Shown here: piece after piece, positions 1-7,962 of the stretch
How the letters are laid out: each line of letters begins with the position of its first letter
How positions within the stretch are numbered: the stretch's first letter is position 1
NCBI GenBank assembly: GCA_046313675.1
Contig: JBKBXU010000075.1
Span: 1-15,902, forward strand
Direction: 5' to 3'
Length of the DNA: 15,902 bases
DNA from: JBKBXU01 sp046313675
GTDB taxonomy: Bacteria > Bacteroidota > Bacteroidia > Cytophagales > Cytophagaceae
Position numbers and translations under genes: made by a program
The notes under the pieces: model-generated
The model's database searches: none
The model's input: only the letters and a program-made list of their open reading frames with translations
What the model was told of the DNA's origin: nothing

Positions 1-3000
1 GTATTTCCAGAGTTCACCAATGTACCATCTACATATAGAGAAGCAGTTTGTGCTGCAAAATCATAGACAGCGGCATAATGATGCCAGTTGTTTATGGAAG
101 CGACCGGTGCAATGGAGGCTACTGTTTGTGGGCCCATGCTAAACGAAAAGTGGTTGCTTGCATCGAAGCCTATTGCCAGGTTTTGCGTCGCATCGGTTCC
201 CTGACTGATCACAGTCTGATTAACTCCTGCTCCATTGACCTGAGCCCAGAATTCAAAGGTGAAATTACGTTTTTGCAAGCTTGTACCCGCAGCTACTTCT
301 GCATAGGCGCCTATACCATCAAAATTGAGGCTTTCATTCTGACGAGAGTTGCCACCATTGATCACTCCGCGCACATCGAAATTGAGATTGGTAAGAGAAC
401 CTATGTCTATCGGTTCGTTGAATCTGATAGAAATATCATCATTCGGATCCAGAATTCCGTCGGCAGGAGACGGTGTACCAAACGGATGAGGGTTAATACG
501 GTCTATTACGCCTGCATGAATAGGAGATTCCTTGAAAGCAAAACTTCCATCACGATTTAAGCAATAGGATTTTGTTTTTAATTCATACGCACCATCCGGC
601 ATTGATGCAATATCCCATAAGTATTGAGAATAGACCAGGTTGCTTGGAATGGTATCCTGACCGGTTGTTGGATATTTATAGAATGATTGGAATTCAGTCC
701 ATACATTACTACTAATAGGCCTGAATTCAACCCCAATTTTATTTAATCCTAACCGGGTTGGAGGTGTGGTGGAATTGTCAGTTGCTGCCCCGAAATTATA
801 GTTGTAATTGGAAACTATAATGTTTGCTGTATCTCTCAATGAATTATTAAATACCCAATTGTTGTTTGGAGACGTTAATTGTAGATCTGTACAAGTAGGA
901 ATGAAATGGGCAGAGATATAAGCAGTGTCCGCAATTTCATGGCTACATGCAGAAGAGAAAATAATCATCAGGCTGTCGTAATTAATCTCTATGGGTCCAC
1001 GCTCTACTGTCAACGTTTTCGATACAGAGGTTCCTGCAGGAATGTTATAAGTAGTGCTTGGGCTTAGCCCGTCAATTTTAACAACTGCACCGTGAGGATT
1101 ACTTACGCTTGCTACTCTGATAGCAAAATCAATATCATTATTTACTACCAGCGGGCTTTGGTTCGTAAGCAACAGTTGAAATACAGCAGGCTGATCAGAT
1201 GGGATACTAAATTGACTTGCCGGAGTAATGCTTATTTCAGGAATTTCACGTTGTACTGTAGCAAGTTGTATAGTAGCATAGCCGGCAGGGTTATAAGTAT
1301 GAGAACCAATAAACCCATTTGGATTAGCCGGATTATAGTAATGTGAAACCACTTCACCTTCATATGGACACATGGTATATCCACCACGGGTCACAAAGAT
1401 ATTACCCGTTCCTTCCGGTGATTTGTAGACATCAATGCTCATGATGTCTCCTGGATCTCCATCGGTAAGCGTATATTCAAAACTGGTAGAATTTGTTGTT
1501 GACCTGCTTTCTTCACCACCACTGGTTTCAGTAATGGCAATAGACTCTTCGAACTGCGCTCCAATACCGCCGAAAACTGCTCCGAGTTCTATATTTACAC
1601 TTCCACCTATGGAAAGCTCCCATGTTTCAGAGCTGTAGGCTTCTCTATCTGTCGTATAGGAGTTAGTCACGACAGCTGAGCCGAGTGTAAAGTTGTCAAT
1701 CAAAATCCCACCTGTATTGGTGATGCATTGTATTTTTTCACGTTCATTTCTTGCCAATGCTTTTTTCCATAAGGCTATCTGAGTATTAAGCGATCTTACA
1801 GTATCCCGGTCAGCCATAATGTCTCCTGTGTAAGTATAAGAAGGGCCTGATGCATCGGCAGGTTCATAGATTTCAGGAGTAGCGGTAGTGGCCAATGCGC
1901 CCCATATCGGATCATCGTTGTTCGATCCAAAATTAGGATGCGTGGAAGGAATATTTGATGTATATAAAGAACCCGCTAATTTGGTCGCCCTCAGACTTTC
2001 CAAGGTAGGAATAACAACCGTTTCAATTTCACTTTGTGTATATGAGAAACGGGTTTTAACATCTGCAGGAGCAATAGCATAACCTGCTTTTCTAGCCATT
2101 CTTTTTCCATTCACAGGAGGTCCAAAACACCCACCAACCGTTGGGCAAAGGGCCTCATCGATTAATTCAATATTAAGTGTGGGGCCAACCAGCCAATTTC
2201 GTGATCTTCCTATAAAAATATCAGCCGGGGCACCTACATTGCCGGGGTCGTCTCTCGTGGCCACGGAATAACTAGAGGTCATTGTTTCAGTCCAACCTTG
2301 TCCTGATGCGTTTGTCCCTACCGTATTAAGACCTAGTGCCAGGCTGTTGTCGACCTCTACTTCGGATGCAACCATTATCCCAACCTGTTTCTTCGTACCC
2401 ATTTTTAGTTTAACACTGACATTGGTTTCAGCACTTGAAGCACGTGAGTAATCTTTAGAAAGAGAAACAGAAGTTCCGGTAGTCCATTTTGAAGAGCTAC
2501 CTGAACCAGGAGGATCTCTCAGAATAAAATCAACTTTTTCCGGCCCTAGTGTAGCTATACCTGTTCCTGCAATACGCTGACCCAATACATAAGCGTGATA
2601 AATAGGCGGAGTAATAGTAGTGTTAGGCTCCCATACAACAGTAGCAGCGCCGGAGGGCACAACACTCACCTGTAAACTTTTAGTGTAGTCAAGTGCAGGA
2701 TTAAGTGTATTTGTTGACGTATTTGGGGATCCGCAGGTAAAATTGTAGATAGCTATACCATTTTTCAACTTAATACTTGAATTAGGATCTGTACCATCAA
2801 CCATTGCATTAGTTATGGACACATTTCCTGAAAGTCTTACAGTATCTTTAGCAAGATTGTCGAAATTGGTATAAATTTCACTGGCATGAATTTTAGCAGC
2901 GTATTTCTTGTCCTGCATAAACACAGGAAAACCTAAAGGCCCCCACCCTGGTCCGGTTGGTTTGATTGAAAAGGTTGTCCCATTATGACTGAGTGAATCT

Positions 3001-6000
3001 TCTCCGATAAACAGATTGTTAAGCGTATCTGTAACATTTATGGTAGGCCTGATTCTATAAATCATGTCATGCCTTACGTTATATTTAACAGAATCTATAC
3101 TTACAATACCTCCAAATTCATCATACAATGTATCAACCACAGTGGTGGTGACAAGTGAATTGCGGAGATCCACCAGTTTGTTTGTATTGGTAAATGGTGA
3201 AGGTGTTATAGTAGAAGTTAGAACAAGCTTCTCACTTAATACATACACTGAATCTATTCGGTATTGAAGTGGAGGCACATCAAAGCGATATTCACCTGTA
3301 AGAGAATCTGTGATTACTTCAGCTGCGTAGCATGGTATACCTGCTATTGGTGATACAATCCGGATTTTGGTTTTTCCTAAATTATTTTTTGAGCGTCCCA
3401 TACCAGGGGCTTTGTTGGCTTCCAACAATCCACCTACTACACGTCCTACAATGCTGCGCCGGGTAGAGTCAATAAAATTTATACCTGCCACATCTGCCTG
3501 GAAATCATATGTTCCGGTAGCTGGAAATCTACCCTCTTCCATGTGGTGTTCAAATTTATCTACTGAGATAAAATGATGGCCTATAGGAACCTGTATGGTG
3601 AAGTTTCCGTCGGGGCCTGTTTTTACCTCCTGACCATTACTTATAACAGGCAAGCCGTCTATCTTCAGTAAACCATTCGGCACAGGGCAGGTGGTGTTTT
3701 TGTAAAACAAATCTCCGGAAACTGTAAAAGAAGAGTTATCTATGAAGTCCTGGTTGTTAAATACGGTTGACGCATCTCCAATGAATACAGAACGTGAGTT
3801 AGGAGTAAAGGTATGTGTCAGGAAGGAAGGAATAATAGTAAAATTCTCTCCTGACCCTGAAAAAGCAATACCTGAAACACTATAATTGCCAAGGCTGTTT
3901 GTAATGCCATAATAACTTAACTGCCCTGAGGAAGGCTTATCCAAAGACCAGGTAACTCCTGGTGTCTTAATAAAATGATTTCCATTAAATACATTGCTTT
4001 GTGAAGAGCCATCATAAGCATGGTCTCCGAAGTTTTCATCGAACCGAAGAGAAATTTTAGATCCGGGAACTGATGCATTTAAATGACGTGCATGATCTAT
4101 ATATATAGTTGTATCCAGTGGTGCAGCCAAAGCCATTAACCGGAATTCATCCATAAGGAAAGTTGAATTCGCTCCTCCTATTACGACTTGATTATTAACA
4201 TTGCTGATTATACCATCCGGTACCACCGCATTTCCGATAGGAAGGCCATTGGCATATAGTCTGAACCTGGTAGAGTCTCCCAGATATTGCATCGAAACAT
4301 GCTTCCACTGATTGAGTGGGAAATTTGTTTGAGGAACGCTGATTGTATAGTCGGTACCCCCTACATTCACTAGTGCAATATAATTCGTTCCTGTGTGTTT
4401 GAAGGAGAATACACCTGCTTTTTCAACGATGTTCTGAGTAGCGTTGTAAGAAGTTGGTTTGAACCAGAATTCCATTCTTAATTGATTGCTAAGCCCCAGT
4501 GTAGAAGGGTTTTCTGTTGTTAAGGTTTCTCCTGACGCAAACTGAAGCGAAGTTCCGGTGGCCGTTCCAGCTTGTTGAATGATCACCTTAGCCCCCGTAA
4601 GTGCTATACCGCCATTGTATTCAATGTGTCCGCTTACATTTCCGGTAGGATTGCGGAAACCGATATCTTCTGAAACATTGGTAAGGATATCAGTGTCATT
4701 GCAATATTTTATACCAATGATGGTGTATTTGTAATATACACGTGCGTCTGCGGTATTGTCCACATAAAAACCTCCTCCTGCTGCTGAAGTACCTACCAAA
4801 GTAGAGTCAAAAGTGGTTCCGTTTATTTTACGGTATATTTTAAAAAGATCAATATTTTGCCCGTTGTTGTTAGTCCAATTCAGCTCGATACGGTTGCTGA
4901 AATATCCTTTGGAACAGGTTAGTTTTTTTGTTGGAGTAAATGTTGTATTAAGATTGGGAGGAGGAACTATACCGGTAGAGGCCGAAGCCGAGATAAAGCC
5001 GCTTTGCACACATTCGTTAAAAACTTTTACGGAATAGGTATAATCACGGCAAGATGTAATCCCATTATCTTTATAGGAGGTAACGTTTGGATTTACGTCA
5101 AAAGTTACCTGGTTGCCCAGGTTGTCCTGGCGGATTACCTGATATTTGGTTTCATTGTTTGCATTGTCTGTCCATGAAACTGTTACCGTATCTGAAGTAG
5201 CGTTGAGGATGGCTGTTACGTCGGTAGCTATAGCAGGATCAGCGGGAGAGAGCCCGTTTACCATTGCCGTATCCGAAGGATAGTTACAATCATTCAGTGC
5301 CACTAATTTAATTGGATATGTAGTACCTCTTACAACATCGTTAGTCCAATTATAGCTGCGTGCTGAGGAAGCAATCGTAGTGCTATATACAGGTGTAACA
5401 AAAGAATACTGATTTACAGCCGTACCGTTTGGCTGACTCCAGGTCAGTTCAATAGAAGCGTTACATTTATCGTCAGAAGCTGTAAAAGGGCTAGGTTGCG
5501 CAGGGGGCATCTTCATGCTGCCTGTTGCCACATTTGAACTTGAGCTTTCTCTAAAACCTAAATTCCCTTCATTCCATAGTATAGTTTTTACAGAGTAATT
5601 ATAGGTCTGACGTTGTTGCAAGGTAGCCGAGTTATCTGTGTAAGAAACGGCAGATCCTGGAACTACTGCAATTTTAACACCATCTCTGAAAATAACATTA
5701 TTATAATTCTGAACACTGGTACAGTTTAACGAACCAGACCATGTCTGAGAAGGGTTAGACCAGTTTAAAGTTACCTGATTACATTGATTTGTAGAAGCAG
5801 TTAATCCCAATGGGGCATCAGGAATCTGAGTAGAGACAGCATATTCATAGGTTTCATACCAATTGTCGGCAGCAGCCGTACTGCCCCAACCAGCTTCGTA
5901 CCGTCTGTAGTTAACATATATTCTAACCTGAATATTATTGCCTATAATGGCAGCTCTTGGAACATTGGTAATTCCAAATTGCAAGGCCCAGGCAACACTT

Positions 6001-6656
6001 GTGGGATAAACCGATATTGGCAGAAGGTTTGACCCAATACCAGTTGGGTGACCGGTATTTACTTCAGGAGGATTTGGATGGCTAACTATACTAGCAGCAT
6101 TACCTATTACATCCAGGTTCGCATTATAAGTCTCGCAAGCCAGCTCGTCTTCATAACTAAACCAGGAAAAGTTATTTACAGCGCCGTTATAATATCCAAT
6201 CCTTCTTTTGACGTGTCCGGGTTCTATAGTGCCACTTGTATTATTAACATTTGTAGCTGCCGCACAGACGTTATTATGATTTGTTGCATCTACAACTGAA
6301 TTATAAAGTGGCCTTTGAGTATTATTCCAGTTAAGCCCAGCATCCATCCCTGCGCCACATGTATTGTTACAACACCTTGCGTCCTCACCTCTTAATGTCA
6401 TTACGTTTTTCCATTGCGTACCGACTTTTATATAAACATAAGCTTTATAGAGAGGCCTGGTGTTGGCAGCATCTTGTGAAGTTTGTAATGTAGCATATAA
6501 AATGCCTTTACATTTATCATAATAGGCCGTTTTTACACCGCCAATGGGGACGGGGGTAGCTGCTACTTCATCAGGCTCTAGTTGTGCAAAAGAAATGCTG
6601 CAAAAAAACAGGTTGCTTATAAGGATTATAATTCCTGAGAATATACTTTTTTTCAT
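1..6656 (-). CDS. Giant exported mosaic protein with Fn3-like, LamG and carboxypeptidase-regulatory-like domains (C-terminus beyond window)
   Basis: The frame starts at 6656 and I found no stop down to base 3, giving at least 2,218 residues. The first 24 residues (MKKSIF...SISFA) are a signal peptide. About 25-275 is uncharacterised and Cys-containing. Four fibronectin-III-like units begin near 279, 381, 471 and 563 (motifs VTLNW, IELTW, VTVSW, IELNW). At about 673 a carboxypeptidase-regulatory-like strand (VSGHIEYNG) runs into a LamG domain (about 706-855: RMEFWFKP, RLYANGLPIG). Two more regulatory-like sandwiches follow (about 973-1043 and 1068-1140). About 1140-2050 is unassigned and holds two Ser/Thr-rich amphipathic blocks. 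A Big_5-like segment (about 2054-2105: ISIRFNEPID) precedes a second LamG (from about 2106: NWHHYAAVYD, LYVDGTLVNSG), which the edge cuts. Inference: a T9SS-secreted surface adhesin or glycan-binding protein. The sorting domain would lie off the window and was not seen. Confidence 0.9.
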   Translation of the reverse strand, partial: MKKSIFSGIIILISNLFFCSISFAQLEPDEVAATPVPIGGVKTAYYDKCKGILYATLQTSQDAANTRPLYKAYVYIKVGTQWKNVMTLRGEDARCCNNTCGAGMDAGLNWNNTQRPLYNSVVDATNHNNVCAAATNVNNTSGTIEPGHVKRRIGYYNGAVNNFSWFSYEDELACETYNANLDVIGNAASIVSHPNPPEVNTGHPTGIGSNLLPISVYPTSVAWALQFGITNVPRAAIIGNNIQVRIYVNYRRYEAGWGSTAAADNWYETYEYAVSTQIPDAPLGLTASTNQCNQVTLNWSNPSQTWSGSLNCTSVQNYNNVIFRDGVKIAVVPGSAVSYTDNSATLQQRQTYNYSVKTILWNEGNLGFRESSSSNVATGSMKMPPAQPSPFTASDDKCNASIELTWSQPNGTAVNQYSFVTPVYSTTIASSARSYNWTNDVVRGTTYPIKLVALNDCNYPSDTAMVNGLSPADPAIATDVTAILNATSDTVTVSWTDNANNETKYQVIRQDNLGNQVTFDVNPNVTSYKDNGITSCRDYTYSVKVFNECVQSGFISASASTGIVPPPNLNTTFTPTKKLTCSKGYFSNRIELNWTNNNGQNIDLFKIYRKINGTTFDSTLVGTSAAGGGFYVDNTADARVYYKYTIIGIKYCNDTDILTNVSEDIGFRNPTGNVSGHIEYNGGIALTGAKVIIQQAGTATGTSLQFASGETLTTENPSTLGLSNQLRMEFWFKPTSYNATQNIVEKAGVFSFKHTGTNYIALVNVGGTDYTISVPQTNFPLNQWKHVSMQYLGDSTRFRLYANGLPIGNAVVPDGIISNVNNQVVIGGANSTFLMDEFRLMALAAPLDTTIYIDHARHLNASVPGSKISLRFDENFGDHAYDGSSQSNVFNGNHFIKTPGVTWSLDKPSSGQLSYYGITNSLGNYSVSGIAFSGSGENFTIIPSFLTHTFTPNSRSVFIGDASTVFNNQDFIDNSSFTVSGDLFYKNTTCPVPNGLLKIDGLPVISNGQEVKTGPDGNFTIQVPIGHHFISVDKFEHHMEEGRFPATGTYDFQADVAGINFIDSTRRSIVGRVVGGLLEANKAPGMGRSKNNLGKTKIRIVSPIAGIPCYAAEVITDSLTGEYRFDVPPLQYRIDSVYVLSEKLVLTSTITPSPFTNTNKLVDLRNSLVTTTVVDTLYDEFGGIVSIDSVKYNVRHDMIYRIRPTINVTDTLNNLFIGEDSLSHNGTTFSIKPTGPGWGPLGFPVFMQDKKYAAKIHASEIYTNFDNLAKDTVRLSGNVSITNAMVDGTDPNSSIKLKNGIAIYNFTCGSPNTSTNTLNPALDYTKSLQVSVVPSGAATVVWEPNTTITPPIYHAYVLGQRIAGTGIATLGPEKVDFILRDPPGSGSSSKWTTGTSVSLSKDYSRASSAETNVSVKLKMGTKKQVGIMVASEVEVDNSLALGLNTVGTNASGQGWTETMTSSYSVATRDDPGNVGAPADIFIGRSRNWLVGPTLNIELIDEALCPTVGGCFGPPVNGKRMARKAGYAIAPADVKTRFSYTQSEIETVVIPTLESLRATKLAGSLYTSNIPSTHPNFGSNNDDPIWGALATTATPEIYEPADASGPSYTYTGDIMADRDTVRSLNTQIALWKKALARNEREKIQCITNTGGILIDNFTLGSAVVTNSYTTDREAYSSETWELSIGGSVNIELGAVFGGIGAQFEESIAITETSGGEESRSTTNSTSFEYTLTDGDPGDIMSIDVYKSPEGTGNIFVTRGGYTMCPYEGEVVSHYYNPANPNGFIGSHTYNPAGYATIQLATVQREIPEISITPASQFSIPSDQPAVFQLLLTNQSPLVVNNDIDFAIRVASVSNPHGAVVKIDGLSPSTTYNIPAGTSVSKTLTVERGPIEINYDSLMIIFSSACSHEIADTAYISAHFIPTCTDLQLTSPNNNWVFNNSLRDTANIIVSNYNYNFGAATDNSTTPPTRLGLNKIGVEFRPISSNVWTEFQSFYKYPTTGQDTIPSNLVYSQYLWDIASMPDGAYELKTKSYCLNRDGSFAFKESPIHAGVIDRINPHPFGTPSPADGILDPNDDISIRFNEPIDIGSLTNLNFDVRGVINGGNSRQNESLNFDGIGAYAEVAAGTSLQKRNFTFEFWAQVNGAGVNQTVISQGTDATQNLAIGFDASNHFSFSMGPQTVASIAPVASINNWHHYAAVYDFAAQTASLYVDGTLVNSGN

Positions 6657-7255
6657 ATGGGGTAAAGGTTATTCATTTTTCATAGAATTTGCTCTTCTTA
6701 AAATCTGCAATAAGAAAAACTGAGCAGAAAAATATTTGTAATTAATTTGCAAGATTACGGAATTTGGAGGTTAGATGACTAAAAACAGATAGCCCGATAA
6801 GACATTTTTTTTCAGTATCTATTAAAAACCTATAACGATCCTATGTTATATTAAGATAGTTATATCAAGGCTCCTGTTGTAGTTTTATAGGGCCTTCCTA
6901 CCAGTGATTGATTTTTTAAGAAAAATACATGGTATAAAAATGATAGCCTTTTAATATTGACTAAATTGAAATACTGGCACGGAAAAAAAATCTATGTTTA
7001 TTTCTGGAGGTCATCTATGTAATTACCTCTCACGTATTGGTCACCTTGAAATTAACTATTGTATTTAAGTTATATAAATCTGTTTATTGGACGGAATTGT
7101 AAATATTGTTTTTGTCTAATGAACACCTGATTGAAGAAATTTCGTCTCGCTACAGATGTGCTATTCTATGGGTAAATGTTACTAGTAACCTAAAGGTAAA
7201 AGTTCAAATATTTTCAGTGGGAACAACCTGGGTCGGCAGACAGCCTATTTCTTCT
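6657..7255. other. AT-rich intergenic stretch between divergent gene blocks
   Basis: This 599-bp AT-rich stretch lies upstream of the giant minus-strand gene and should contain its leader and promoter. I found no convincing match to the Bacteroidota promoter pattern (TTTG, about 19 nt, TAnnTTTG), no RNA gene and no convincing reading frame on either strand. The giant gene start at 6656 has no Shine-Dalgarno sequence, which is normal for this phylum. Confidence 0.5.
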
Positions 7256-7584
7256 TTAAGGGCAGAGGTAATATTCGGCTTTCAATATTTTAAGCCTTTG
7301 TTCATTTGTCATTTTAAAATGTTCAAGACTGAAATTTACACTAGATATGCTTTGTGTAAAGTCTTCAAAAAGCCGTAAGGTTTCACTTTTAAAAAGTGTC
7401 ATATCCAGGTTTATCTTACTTTCGAAGAAGGTCTTTTTCTTATGCTCTCCGAAGCATCCTACAAAAGAATTAATGGTAGTATGATGAAGAGCAACCTTCC
7501 GAACTTTTTTTTATCGCACTTAAAGGCTTCAAGAAACAGGCCGAGAGCAAATATCCGCTTGTCAATGGAACAACTTATTCTCAT
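7256..7584 (-). pseudogene. Unidentified small gene remnant, split by a frameshift in an A8 tract
   Basis: An ATG at 7584 opens a frame reading MRISCSIDKRIFALG... for 28 codons up to a run of eight A residues (near 7504-7511). That frame then gives a short hydrophobic tail and stops. Immediately after the A8 tract, a neighbouring frame is open and reads protein-like to the TAA at 7256-7258, with pieces such as CFGEHKKKTFFESKINLD and SLEHFKMTNEQRLKILKAEY. The two halves could be one gene of about 108 codons with a single indel. I do not recognise the family. The upper part overlaps a plus-strand frame (7480-7617) that also looks protein-like, so the true strand of that part is uncertain. Confidence 0.3.
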
Positions 7585-7617
7585 ATTATCTGGTCAATTT
7601 GTAAGCCGGTAACCTGA
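7480..7617 (+). pseudogene. Possible plus-strand coding fragment
   Basis: Between an in-frame TAG (7477-7479) and a TGA (7615-7617) runs a 45-codon frame. It has no start codon and reads DEEQPSELFFIALKGFKKQA followed by KYPLVNGTTYSHIIW. The residue mix is protein-like (charged helix, then a Gly-Thr-Thr-Tyr turn), which suggests the 3' end of a lost gene. It overlaps the minus-strand remnant at 7256-7584, and at most one of the two readings is likely to be real here. No family recognised. Confidence 0.2.
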
Positions 7618-7962
7618 GTTCGACTTTAAAATGTGGCCACTTGGTTAGTTTCGACAGATTCAAATTTAACAGACTGTTTTTTGGGGAAAGAAAGAATAAG
7701 TATTTAGGCCAGATATTGAATTGCTTATAAATCTGTTGAATGATCTATGTCTTAAATGTTCTACCTGGCAGATCCTTATGCCAGCATTGAGGGATTTTAT
7801 GATTATTAAGGTTGTTTTAGTTTTAATTAAGCTAGCAGAGACACTTCATTGAGGATTCCAGATATTATTTATCAAACAGATAAAACCTAAATATTGATTA
7901 CCTCGTATTCGGTATTAGTGTCGACAAACAAGTAATTTTTTAAGACTAACTAAAATATCATT
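7618..7962. other. AT-rich leader upstream of the LamG/T9SS gene
   Basis: These 345 bp hold no reading frame I can support. The last 60 bases before the ATG at 7963 are very A/T-rich, as expected for a Bacteroidota translation start without a Shine-Dalgarno sequence. A short TGTGGCCACTT motif near 7632 resembles sequences seen at the ends of some IS21-type elements, but nothing else of such an element can be identified. Confidence 0.4.

Noticed and set aside
48..560. A 170-codon plus-strand frame
   Set aside because: It lies antisense to the giant minus-strand gene, whose translation there is a clear LamG and Big_5-like domain; it reads as non-protein sequence.
6657..6800. Bacteroidota-type promoter (TAATCTTG with an upstream TTTTTAG) for the giant gene
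   Set aside because: Both boxes deviate from TTTG/TAnnTTTG and the spacing is loose, so the match is not better than chance here.
7106..7378. A 90-codon plus-strand frame starting at an internal TTG
   Set aside because: Composition is not protein-like and the minus strand reads better over much of it; no motif seen.
7600..7660. IS21-like terminal sequence (TGTGGCCACTT, TTCGAC repeats)
   Set aside because: Only about 30 bases resemble such ends; no transposase, partner end or target duplication could be found.
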